A stretch of 64,000 nucleotides of DNA, taken from positions 4,958,001-5,022,000 of the forward strand of contig NZ_CP166625.1 in the NCBI RefSeq assembly GCF_041320595.1, in the 5' to 3' direction. Under the pieces are notes generated by a model, which was not told the DNA's origin, ran no database searches, and saw only the letters and a list, made by a program, of their open reading frames with translations. The translations under genes were made by a program, and so were the position numbers. Below, piece by piece: positions 29,252 to 36,909 of this stretch. This DNA comes from Pleomorphomonas sp. PLEO (lineage in GTDB: Bacteria > Pseudomonadota > Alphaproteobacteria > Rhizobiales > Pleomorphomonadaceae). Within the stretch, counting starts at the first letter, position 1; every line of letters begins with the position of its first letter.

Positions 29252-30301
29252 ATGAGCCCTATCGCAGCCCTTCAGGAAAAGGTCCCCACCGCGGGTGTGT
29301 TTGACCGTGCCACGGTCAAGGCATTGTTCGACCTGCCGCGCGAGACGCTGTTCGCTCGCGCCGACGCGGTGCGCAAGGACAACATGGGCGATGAGGTGTT
29401 CCTGCGCGGCATCGTTGAGTTTTCCAATATCTGCGCCAACGATTGCCTCTATTGCGGAATCCGCAAGTCCAACCACGACGTCCGTCGCTATCGCATCGAG
29501 GAGGAAGAAATCCTCGAGGTGGCCCGTCGGATGGAAGGCTGGCAGCAGACCACCATCGTGCTGCAGTCGGGTGAAGTGGCCGCCGAGAAGGAAGACGAGC
29601 GCATCGAGCGCATCATCCGACGGATCAAGACGGAGACGCGGCTCGCGGTGACGATGAGCGCCGGCAACCGCCCTCGCGACACCTATGCCCGCTGGCGGGC
29701 GGCCGGCATGGATCGCTATCTCCTGCGCTTCGAGACGTCGAATCCCAAGCTCTTCGCCTTCCTGCATCCGGACTGCGACCTCAATGATCGCATCCGCTGC
29801 CTCAAAGATCTGCGCAGCCTCGGCGTTCAGGTGGGGTCCGGCTTCATGATCGGCGTGCCCGGCGAGACGCTGGACATCCTCGCCGACAATATCCTGCTCT
29901 GCCGCGATCTCGACCTCGACATGATCGGCATCGGGCCATTCATCGCCCATCCCGACACGCCGCTGGCCGGTCAGCCAAACGCCTACGCCGGCGATAGCGA
30001 CATGTTCTTTGCCGCCGTGTCAGCGCTCCGCATCGCCAACCCGAAGGCGCATATCCCGGCGACGACGGCTTTCGACGCCATCTTCCCGCATGCCGGCCGC
30101 GATCTCGTCCTGCAGCGTGGTGCCAACGTGTTCATGCCTAACGCCACGCCCGGCCGCTTCCGCAAGAACTATATGCTCTATCCGGACAAGCCCTGCGTCG
30201 ATGAGGATGACCATCAGTGCTCGGGTTGCGCCGCGGCCCGTATCTGGTCGATCGGCCGAGTGATTGGGCAGGGACCGGGGCACTCGATCAAGGCCGGGTG
30301 A
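29252..30301 (+). CDS. hydE: [FeFe]-hydrogenase maturation radical SAM protein HydE
   Basis: Works on the HydG product during assembly of the 2Fe subcluster of the [FeFe]-hydrogenase H-cluster. The 349-residue protein has the radical SAM motif C61-x3-C65-x2-C68 (NICANDCLYCGI) and the second cluster motif C315-x7-C323-x2-C326 (CVDEDDHQCSGC), nearly the same numbering as Thermotoga HydE. The MSAGNRPRDTYARWRAAGMDRYLLRFETS segment is a HydE landmark and separates it from BioB and PylB. It stands on the opposite strand from hydGF, separated by the DUF1236 pair. The ribosome site before the ATG is weak. Confidence 0.95.
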   Translation: MSPIAALQEKVPTAGVFDRATVKALFDLPRETLFARADAVRKDNMGDEVFLRGIVEFSNICANDCLYCGIRKSNHDVRRYRIEEEEILEVARRMEGWQQTTIVLQSGEVAAEKEDERIERIIRRIKTETRLAVTMSAGNRPRDTYARWRAAGMDRYLLRFETSNPKLFAFLHPDCDLNDRIRCLKDLRSLGVQVGSGFMIGVPGETLDILADNILLCRDLDLDMIGIGPFIAHPDTPLAGQPNAYAGDSDMFFAAVSALRIANPKAHIPATTAFDAIFPHAGRDLVLQRGANVFMPNATPGRFRKNYMLYPDKPCVDEDDHQCSGCAAARIWSIGRVIGQGPGHSIKAG

Positions 30302-30466
30302 CCTCCCCGGACGACGGCTGCATGGACCCATGCTGCTGCTATCGCATGCATAGCGGTGCGGAGGTAATAGCCTATACCGGTCGGATTTTAGGCCAAACTC
30401 TGCGGACTCTTTCGGCTTGCAGGCAGCCCGACAGGCGGTGGCGCGCGTCGCCAACATTCAGCATTT

Positions 30467-30491
30467 GGAACTTTTCCGGCGGTGGCCCGTT
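30467..30491 (+). promoter_or_regulatory. EcfG-type general stress promoter (copy 1)
   Basis: GGAAC at 30467 and CGTT at 30488 with a 16-bp spacer match the alphaproteobacterial EcfG consensus GGAAC-N16/17-CGTT. It lies 31 bp before the ATG of the first glycine-rich gene. The same element recurs before the second copy. Confidence 0.65.
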
Positions 30492-30521
30492 GTCAGGGTA
30501 TCAACCGAAAGAGAGTCCGAG

Positions 30522-30803
30522 ATGAAAAAGATCCTCGCAGCGTCGCTGCTCGCCGGCAGCCTTGCCATCACTTCGGCGGCTTTTGCCCAGAACGGTACAG
30601 CCGTCGGTGCCGCTGGCGGCGCCGTAACAGGTGCTGTCGTAGGTGGCCCGGTGGGGGCCGTCGTGGGTGGAGTCGCCGGTGCCGCCGTCGGCACCATGAT
30701 CGACGAAACGCCCCACAAGAAGTCCGCGTCGCCCAGCAAACGACACCATCGATGCCCTCCGGGCAACCAATCGTCGTCGGACAAGCGTTGCCCATCGCGG
30801 TAG
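30522..30803 (+). CDS. Glycine-zipper protein, frameshift-truncated paralogue of the next gene
   Basis: A 93-residue exported protein: signal peptide MKKILAASLLAGSLAITSAAFA, then a glycine-zipper stretch (AAGGAVTGAVVGGPVGAVVGG) nearly identical to the downstream gene. After residue about 65 the frame diverges into a basic tail ending CPSR. In the other frame (to 30838) the DNA still encodes QQTTPSMPSGQP, VVLYPAPGYNND, which is homologous to the paralogue. So the C-terminal part was lost by a frameshift near 30715-30745, and the copy also stops before the DUF1236 end. The signal peptide and zipper may still be made; otherwise it is a decaying duplicate. Confidence 0.7.
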   Translation: MKKILAASLLAGSLAITSAAFAQNGTAVGAAGGAVTGAVVGGPVGAVVGGVAGAAVGTMIDETPHKKSASPSKRHHRCPPGNQSSSDKRCPSR

Positions 30804-30953
30804 TGCTCTACCCGGCGCCCGGTTACAACAACGACTAATACATCGGCGTTGACAACGAGCCGTCCTCGTCGGCCGCAGAGCGGCACGTTGCTGCAAGTCG
30901 GCACTCTGCTACTCGGACCAACGTCCAACCGACATCACCGAAAATTTGCATTT

Positions 30954-30979
30954 GGAACTTTTTCTGTTGGTACATCGTT
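30954..30979 (+). promoter_or_regulatory. EcfG-type general stress promoter (copy 2)
   Basis: GGAAC at 30954 and CGTT at 30976 with a 17-bp spacer, 29 bp before the DUF1236 gene start. The flanks (GCATTTGGAACTTTT) are shared with copy 1, so the promoter was duplicated with the gene. Confidence 0.68.
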
Positions 30980-31007
30980 GTCGGAGGCATCAACTGAGGA
31001 GACTGAG

Positions 31008-31400
31008 ATGAACCAGATCCTTGCAGCTTCGCTTCTCATCGGCGGTCTCACCATTGCTCCAGCCGCCTTTGCGCAGGAAGGCACCCTCTCCGGCGCAGCT
31101 GGCGGTGCCGTGACCGGCGCGGTCGTTGGCGGCCCGGTGGGTGCGGTGGTTGGTGGTGTTGCCGGCGCTGCGGTCGGCACTATTCTTGATCCGCCACCGG
31201 CGGAAGTCCGCACTGTCGTCGTCCAGCAAACGACACCGTCGGTCGTCTACCAGCAACCGGTCGTCGTTGGACAACCGTTGCCGACCACCGTGGTGCTCTA
31301 TCCGGTCCCGGGTTACGACAACTACTATTACACGGTCGTCAACAACGAGCGCGTCATTGTCGATCCGCAGAGCCGAACAGTCCTGCAGGTCGTCAACTGA
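31008..31400 (+). CDS. Exported glycine-zipper DUF1236 protein
   Basis: A 130-residue periplasmic or envelope protein. It has a Sec signal peptide ending AAFA-Q, a glycine-zipper segment (about 28-62), a Pro/Val/Gln-rich linker, and a C-terminal DUF1236 unit (YTVVNNERVIVDPQSRTVLQVV). The ATG at 31008 follows GAGGAGACTGAG. DUF1236 proteins are common in Rhizobiales and have no known activity. An EcfG-type promoter directly upstream suggests control by the general stress response. A strong bidirectional terminator ends the unit and separates it from hydF. Confidence 0.85.
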   Translation: MNQILAASLLIGGLTIAPAAFAQEGTLSGAAGGAVTGAVVGGPVGAVVGGVAGAAVGTILDPPPAEVRTVVVQQTTPSVVYQQPVVVGQPLPTTVVLYPVPGYDNYYYTVVNNERVIVDPQSRTVLQVVN

Positions 31401-31420
31401 CAGTCCGTCGATGTTTGAAA

Positions 31421-31444
31421 AGCGGGGCTTCGGCCCCGCTTTTT
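31421..31444. terminator. Bidirectional Rho-independent terminator between DUF1236 gene and hydF
   Basis: AGCGGGGC-TTCG-GCCCCGCT is a perfect 8-bp stem with a stable UUCG tetraloop, with TTTT on the plus side and AAAA before it, so it serves the convergent genes from both sides. Confidence 0.92.
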
Positions 31445-32676
31445 CATTGGGCGGCGTTAGCTCGCTCGAAAGCGATACGGGCCGACGGAAACGGGCCGAG
31501 CGACCGATGTAGAACGCCCTGTACGCGACTGATGGCTACGCCATAGTTGGTGATCGGCACGCCCTGGCATTCCGCCTGACGGATCCTGAGCAAAGCCTGC
31601 TTGCGGTTGACGGTGCAGGCGCCGCACTGAACGACCAGAGCGTAAGGACTGAGATCTTCTGGGAAAGCGCGGCCGGCCATCGTCTCGAACTCGATGTCAC
31701 CGCCGGCATACTGTCGGAACCAGCGGGGAATCTTCACCCGGCCAATGTCGTCGGCCATCGAATGATGCGTGCACGCCTCGGCGATCAGCACCTTGTCGCC
31801 GGGTTTTAGCTGATCGATGCGAGCTGCACCCTCGGCGAGGCGGACCAGGTCGCCCTTGAAACGGGCCATCAGGATCGAGAAGGTGGTGAGCGGCACATCG
31901 TCAGGCGTGTCGGCCGCCGCCTTCAGTACGATCTGGCTGTCGCAGACCACAAGGTCGGGCTTCCTGCCAAGCGATTTCAGCGTCGAAGCCAGTTCGCGCT
32001 CCTTGACCACAGTACAGCTCGCGTCAGCATCGAGAATATCGCGGATCGCCATGACCTGCGGCAGAATGAGCCTGCCCTTGGGCGCGGACAGATCGATCGG
32101 CACCACGAGCACCACGTGGCCACCAGCCGGCACCAGATCGGCAAGGAGGTGCGGCACCTCGAAGGAGCTCTCCGGCGCCGCGTCCAGAATGATCTCACGC
32201 ACACGTGCCGCGTCGGCCTTCACCGCCGTCGAGATCGAAACGAACGGAACATCGCGCGCTTTCACTGTCGCCAGCGCCTCGGCAGGCGGAGCGCCAAGGT
32301 CAGCCTTGGTGAAAACCACGCAATAAGGCGTCTCGCGCTCAGCGAGCGCGTCCATCAACTTGGTTTCGTCGTCGCCGATCGGACCGTCGGTGACGATGAT
32401 GCCGAGATCCGTGTGGTCGAGCGCCTTGAGGGTTTTCTCCACCCGCATCCCGCCGAGCTCGCCGATATCATCAATACCGGCAGTATCGACGAACAGAACA
32501 GGCCCGATCGGCAGCAGCTCCATCGCCTTCTCCACCGGATCAGTGGTGGTGCCCGCGACATCGGAGACGATCGACACGTTCTGGCCGATCAACTGGTTGA
32601 CCAGCGACGACTTGCCGACGTTGCGCCGACCGTAGACGCCGATGTGCAAGCGAAGACCCTTGGGCGTGGCGAGCAT
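31444..32676 (-). CDS. hydF: [FeFe]-hydrogenase maturation GTPase HydF
   Basis: The scaffold and GTPase on which the 2Fe precursor is assembled before transfer to HydA. The 410-residue protein has an N-terminal TrmE-like G domain: P-loop GRRNVGKSS (16-24), AGTTTDPV (41-48), DTAG (64-67) and TKAD (123-126). The C-terminal cluster-binding residues are C302-x-H304 (ACTHHS) and C351-x2-C354 (VQCGACTVNRKQ), as in the family. AAGGA precedes the ATG. It is the third gene of the hydG-aspA-hydF operon, 14 bp after aspA. Confidence 0.95.
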   Translation of the reverse strand: MLATPKGLRLHIGVYGRRNVGKSSLVNQLIGQNVSIVSDVAGTTTDPVEKAMELLPIGPVLFVDTAGIDDIGELGGMRVEKTLKALDHTDLGIIVTDGPIGDDETKLMDALAERETPYCVVFTKADLGAPPAEALATVKARDVPFVSISTAVKADAARVREIILDAAPESSFEVPHLLADLVPAGGHVVLVVPIDLSAPKGRLILPQVMAIRDILDADASCTVVKERELASTLKSLGRKPDLVVCDSQIVLKAAADTPDDVPLTTFSILMARFKGDLVRLAEGAARIDQLKPGDKVLIAEACTHHSMADDIGRVKIPRWFRQYAGGDIEFETMAGRAFPEDLSPYALVVQCGACTVNRKQALLRIRQAECQGVPITNYGVAISRVQGVLHRSLGPFPSARIAFERANAAQ

Positions 32677-32690
32677 GATCTGGTCCTTGT

Positions 32691-34082
32691 TTATTTCGTA
32701 CCGAGGGCGGTCATGGCGTTGGCGGAGAGCAGGTGTTCAAGGTCGGCGGGCTCGATCAGTTTGCGTTCGAGAACGATCTCGATCACCGAGCGGGCACTGT
32801 CACGTGCCGCGATCGCCACTTCGGTGGCCGTCTCATAGCCGAGGCGCGGCAGCAGCGCGGTGACGACGGCGCGGCTATCACCAACCTGCCGGCGGCAGGC
32901 CGCCTCATCGACGGAAAGGCCTTCGACGCAGCGCGTCCGGAAAATGGTCGAGGCAGCTTCCAGCAGGCTTAGGCTATCGAGCAATGCATCGGCGAGAAGT
33001 GGCAGGAAGGCGTTGAGTTCGAGTTGGCCGTTCTGGGCAGCAAGCGTCACCATCTGGTCGTTGCCCATCACCCGCATCGCCGCCTGCCCCACAGCCTCAG
33101 GAATGACCGGGTTGACCTTGCCGGGCATGATCGATGAGCCGGCCTGTACGGCCGGCAACAGGATTTCGCCAAAGCCGGCCTGCGGACCCGACGATAGCAG
33201 GCGCAGATCGGAAGAAATCTTGAACAGATTGACGGCGTTGGCCTTGAGGATTCCGGACACTTCGACAAACGCGTCGGCGTTCTGCGTCGCATCGACGAGA
33301 TTCTCGGCGCGGGCGAGGCCAAGGCCGGTCACTTCACGCAGCACTTCAGTGACCATGAACACATAGTCGCGCGGCGCAGCAATGGCGGTGCCGACGGCGG
33401 TACCGCCAAGGTTGACGACGCGCAGCCGCTCCTCGCACTTGAAGACGCGCCAGCGATCGCGCGACAGCGCCTCGGCCCATGCCGAAAACACGGCACCATA
33501 GGCAATTGGGCAGGCATCCTGCAGCTCGGTACGAGCGATCTTGACGACGCCCGACCACGTCCGTTCCTTCTCCTGGAAGGCCACCTGCAAGTCGGCAATC
33601 GCCTTCTCGAGGCGGTGCAACAGGCGGATGGCGGCGATCTTCAGCGCCGTCGGAAAGGTATCGTTGGTCGACTGGTTGAGGTTGACGTGGTCATTGGGAT
33701 GGACGCGCGCGTGTTGCCCGCGCCGGCCGCCAAGCAGTTCCTCGGCCCGATTGGCGATCACCTCGTTGACGTTCATGTTCAGCGAGGTGCCGGCGCCGCC
33801 CTGCAAAGCATCGACTATAATTTCCGAAAGGAGCGTGCCGTCCTCGATTTCTCGGGCGGCACGTATGATGGCCTCCGCCACGTCGTCGGCGAGAAAACCA
33901 AGCCGGTGGTTGGTCTTGGCCGCGGCGATCTTCACCAGGGCGTAGGCTTTGACCAACTCAGGGTGTGCCGGCCGGCCGGAAAGCGGAAAATTCTCACGCG
34001 CCCGCGCCGTATGAATGCCGGACAGGGCATCCTCGGGGATGTCACGTTCGCCGATCAGGTCGGCCTCGCGCCGCGTCGCCAT
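32691..34082 (-). CDS. aspA: Aspartate ammonia-lyase within the hyd operon
   Basis: Deaminates aspartate to fumarate and ammonia. The 463-residue protein has the superfamily signature GSSIMPGKVNP (315-325), the QSTNDTFPTAL and QGGAGTSLNMNVNEV segments typical of AspA rather than fumarase C. It lies between hydG (24 bp upstream) and hydF (14 bp downstream) on the same strand, with a GGAGG ribosome site, so it is co-transcribed with maturases. Known biology of H-cluster assembly needs a nitrogen source for the bridging amine; supply of ammonia by AspA is a reasonable inference, not shown. Anaerobic fumarate supply is the alternative. Confidence 0.93.
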   Translation of the reverse strand: MATRREADLIGERDIPEDALSGIHTARARENFPLSGRPAHPELVKAYALVKIAAAKTNHRLGFLADDVAEAIIRAAREIEDGTLLSEIIVDALQGGAGTSLNMNVNEVIANRAEELLGGRRGQHARVHPNDHVNLNQSTNDTFPTALKIAAIRLLHRLEKAIADLQVAFQEKERTWSGVVKIARTELQDACPIAYGAVFSAWAEALSRDRWRVFKCEERLRVVNLGGTAVGTAIAAPRDYVFMVTEVLREVTGLGLARAENLVDATQNADAFVEVSGILKANAVNLFKISSDLRLLSSGPQAGFGEILLPAVQAGSSIMPGKVNPVIPEAVGQAAMRVMGNDQMVTLAAQNGQLELNAFLPLLADALLDSLSLLEAASTIFRTRCVEGLSVDEAACRRQVGDSRAVVTALLPRLGYETATEVAIAARDSARSVIEIVLERKLIEPADLEHLLSANAMTALGTK

Positions 34083-34106
34083 CGCCTGCCTCCAGGCGAC
34101 GCCCCC

Positions 34107-35507
34107 TCAGCGGTAGACGTCGCGCTTGCCCTCGCGCACCTTGCGCATCATCGTCTGGGAATAGCGAGCGATCTTCGGCTCCATGGTCGCGACCTCGGCG
34201 GCCACCGCCTGCTCGCCAGCGGCGCAGGTTTCATCGGAGCCGTAGTCGAGCATGTATTCCATGAAGGACGACAGGGCGTTCGGTCCACACATTTCGCGGA
34301 TCAGCCCGGGCTTGGCAAGGTCCATGAAGTCGGCGCCAGTGCGTCCCATGCGGTAGCAGGCGGTGCAGAAAGACGGCACGCAGCCGCTCGCCGCGATGTC
34401 GCGCACCACCTCGTCGAGCGGACGGTGGTCGCCACGGGTGAACTGGGCGGCCTGCTCTTCGACCGGCGTCGCGTAACCACCGGGATTGGTGCGACTGCCG
34501 CCGGAGATCTGCGACACGCCGAGCCGGAAGGCATCACGGCGCATCTCCGGGTTCTCGCGTGTCGACAGGATGATGCCGGTGTAGGGCACGGCAAGGCGCA
34601 GGATGGCGATGATCTTCTTGAAGTCGAAGTCGGAGACCATATGTGGCGGCGCCATCGACACGTCGGAGCCGACCGCCGGCTCCATGCGCGGCACCGAGAT
34701 GGTGTGCGGGCCGACACCGAAAGCATCCTCCAGATGGGCGATGTGCTGCATGGTGGCTAGCACCTCGAAGCGCCAATCGTGCAAGCCGAACAGCGGCCCA
34801 ATGCCGACGTCGTCGATACCGGCCGCCATAGCGCGATCCATCACCGACACGCGCCAGTCGAAATCGGCCTTGGCGCCCGAGGGATGCATCTCTTCGTAGA
34901 CCTTGCGGTTGTAGGTCTCCTGGAACAGCTGATAGGTGCCGATACCGGTTTCCTTCAGGCGGCGGAACTCATCGGTCTCGAGCGGAGCGACGTTGACGTT
35001 GACGCGACGGATCTCGCCACGACCGCGCTTCACCGAGTAGATGCGCTCGATGGCATCGACGAGATACTGGAAGCCGGTCTTCGGGAAGGCCTCGCCGCCG
35101 ATCAGCAGCAGGCGCTTGTGGCCCTGGTCGATCAGAGCCGCCGTCTCCGCCTCAATTTCCTCCATCGTGAGGATCTTGCGATCGAGTTCCGTGTTGGACC
35201 GGCGGAAGGCGCAGTAGACGCACTCATTGAGACAGATGTTGGAGAAGTAGAGCGGCGCGAACAGTACGATGCGCGGGCCATAAATTTCCGTCTTCACCTT
35301 CTCGGCGGCATGAAACAGCTCGTCCACCAGGTCGGGATCGGTGACAGCGCAGAGCACGGCGACGTCGTCTTCCGACAAACCGCCCAGCATCGCCGCCTTG
35401 TCGAAAATCTCGCGCACACGCAGTTTGTCGGCGCCAGCTGCCGTCGCGGCGATCTCTGCTTCGATGCGGGTCTCGTCGAGCCAGGTGATCCGTTCAGTCT
35501 TGGTCAT
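34107..35507 (-). CDS. hydG: [FeFe]-hydrogenase maturation tyrosine lyase HydG
   Basis: A radical SAM enzyme that cleaves tyrosine to give CO and cyanide for the H-cluster. The 466-residue protein has C92-x3-C96-x2-C99 (ICLNECVYCAFRRSN) and the HydG-specific C-terminal motif C381-x2-C384-x22-C407 that holds the auxiliary cluster; this motif excludes ThiH, which lacks it. It is the first gene of a hydG-aspA-hydF operon. A good FNR/FixK box lies about 76 bp upstream, so expression under low oxygen is likely. No hydA is found in the window. Confidence 0.96.
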   Translation of the reverse strand: MTKTERITWLDETRIEAEIAATAAGADKLRVREIFDKAAMLGGLSEDDVAVLCAVTDPDLVDELFHAAEKVKTEIYGPRIVLFAPLYFSNICLNECVYCAFRRSNTELDRKILTMEEIEAETAALIDQGHKRLLLIGGEAFPKTGFQYLVDAIERIYSVKRGRGEIRRVNVNVAPLETDEFRRLKETGIGTYQLFQETYNRKVYEEMHPSGAKADFDWRVSVMDRAMAAGIDDVGIGPLFGLHDWRFEVLATMQHIAHLEDAFGVGPHTISVPRMEPAVGSDVSMAPPHMVSDFDFKKIIAILRLAVPYTGIILSTRENPEMRRDAFRLGVSQISGGSRTNPGGYATPVEEQAAQFTRGDHRPLDEVVRDIAASGCVPSFCTACYRMGRTGADFMDLAKPGLIREMCGPNALSSFMEYMLDYGSDETCAAGEQAVAAEVATMEPKIARYSQTMMRKVREGKRDVYR

Positions 35508-35582
35508 AGTCGCAGCCTTTCACCGGCCCGTCCGCCGGAGCTTTTTCGAGAGCGACACTGCCCGAACTCGGCCAAAAACGAT

Positions 35583-35596
35583 TTGCGCGAGATCAA
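35583..35596 (-). promoter_or_regulatory. FNR/FixK-type box upstream of hydG
   Basis: On the plus strand the sequence is TTGCGCGAGATCAA: a perfect ATCAA half-site, TTG in the other half, and 14-bp spacing, a form typical for FixK/FNR boxes in Rhizobiales. It lies about 76 bp before the hydG start and about 150 bp before the divergent marR gene. This supports oxygen-dependent control of the hydG-aspA-hydF operon. Confidence 0.6.
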
Positions 35597-35747
35597 TCCT
35601 AACTCGGTTAAACTGGAATGGCGGGGTGATAAAAGCGAGAAAGGCGATGCCCGGCCTGTAGACTTGGCGTAAACGCCGCCTGACACTCGACGTTTCCAGT
35701 CGTCACAAAAGCGGGTAGGGTCGCGCGAGTCAGCGAGGATTTGTCGA

Positions 35748-36293
35748 ATGACCGAAAGGGACCACGATGCCTTGTCCGGCGGCTCGGCCGGACGGCAAGG
35801 CGGCGCCCATGCCCGGGGCCGCCTTAGGGACGTTTCCCGTTCTCTGCCGATCGCCCTTCTGAGGACTCGGGAAGCGGTGATGCGCCAGTTTCGCCCGGCG
35901 CTGAGATCGGTTGACCTTACCGAGCAGCAATGGCGCGTACTGAGGGCACTCGACTCGGTGCCGGAGATCGACGCCACGGGCCTCGCCATGGCGACGTTTC
36001 TGCTGCCACCGTCGCTTTCGCGCATTCTGCGCGACCTCGAAGGGCGGCTGCTGATCCGCAGGCGCCCCGATCCAGCCGACCTCCGGGCATGGTTGATCTC
36101 GCTGACACCCGAGGGGAAAAAGGCTGTCGATGTAGCGGGACTGCAGGCCGAGACAATCTATGCCGCGATGACGGACCGAATTGGTCAGGAGCGTCTCAAT
36201 TTGCTGATGCAACTCCTCAGGGATGTCGAGCAGGATCTCGGCGCGCCGCTTGTCGACCATGGCGGCAAGACGCCGGAGTTAAACGACGAATGA
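35748..36293 (+). CDS. MarR-family regulator (HpaR-like)
   Basis: A 181-residue winged-helix regulator. The core SLPIALLRTREAVMRQFRPALRSVDLTEQQWRVLRALDSVPEIDATGLAMATFLLPPSLSRILRDLE-type region (about 33-100) resembles HpaR, the repressor of homoprotocatechuate degradation genes. No aromatic degradation genes are near, so that role is not supported by context. It has a 35-residue N-terminal extension and GAGGA before the ATG. It is divergent from hydG and is followed 12 bp later by a DUF1349 gene, which may be co-transcribed. Confidence 0.85.
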   Translation: MTERDHDALSGGSAGRQGGAHARGRLRDVSRSLPIALLRTREAVMRQFRPALRSVDLTEQQWRVLRALDSVPEIDATGLAMATFLLPPSLSRILRDLEGRLLIRRRPDPADLRAWLISLTPEGKKAVDVAGLQAETIYAAMTDRIGQERLNLLMQLLRDVEQDLGAPLVDHGGKTPELNDE

Positions 36294-36305
36294 CTAGGGT
36301 GAGAT

Positions 36306-36893
36306 ATGCTGAAGACGGGATTTGACGGCGGCGCCTGGCTGAACGAGCCAACACGCTGGAGCATCGAAGGCGACCAACTGACGGCGATCACAGAAAACGA
36401 GACCGATTTCTGGCGTGAGACTTACTATGGTTTCGTTCATGACAACGGCCACGCCTATCTGCTGCCGACAGGCGATGGCTTCACTGCCACGCTGCGCGTG
36501 CGAGCCAACTACACGGCCAATTTCGATCAGGCTGGCCTCATGCTTTATCTCGACGACCGGCATTGGCTGAAATGCGGCGTCGAGCTGACGGACGGCGATC
36601 GATTCCTGTCCGTTGTGGTGACCAACGGCCGCTCCGACTGGTCGGTCTGCCAACCGTTCCGCGAACTCGATGATTTTCGCCTGCGGATGACCGTCAAGGA
36701 CGGTTCGGTGCTGGTCCACGCCTCTCGCGACGGCGCCATCTGGTCAATGTTGCGGGTTGCCGCCTTCGCGGCAGCGCCGCGCTATCGCGTCGGGCCGATG
36801 ACGTGTTCGCCATCGCGGGCCGGTCTTCAAGCAACATTCTCCGACTTCTCGATCGGCCCGGCTTCCACCGAACCGCTGCACGCCGAAGTTTAG
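36306..36893 (+). CDS. DUF1349 domain protein
   Basis: A 195-residue cytoplasmic protein with a jelly-roll (concanavalin-like) fold of the DUF1349 family. Landmarks are ITENETDFWRETYYGFVHDNGHAYL and FDQAGLMLYLDDRHWLKCGVELTDGDRFLSVVVTNGRSDW. Members resemble carbohydrate-binding or regulator-of-kinase YoaR/YPR-type proteins, but no reaction is established. AGGGTGAG precedes the ATG. It sits between a MarR regulator and an ABC ATPase, all in the same direction with short gaps, so one operon is possible. Confidence 0.82.
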   Translation: MLKTGFDGGAWLNEPTRWSIEGDQLTAITENETDFWRETYYGFVHDNGHAYLLPTGDGFTATLRVRANYTANFDQAGLMLYLDDRHWLKCGVELTDGDRFLSVVVTNGRSDWSVCQPFRELDDFRLRMTVKDGSVLVHASRDGAIWSMLRVAAFAAAPRYRVGPMTCSPSRAGLQATFSDFSIGPASTEPLHAEV

Positions 36894-36909
36894 GAAATCG
36901 GAGGTTTCC

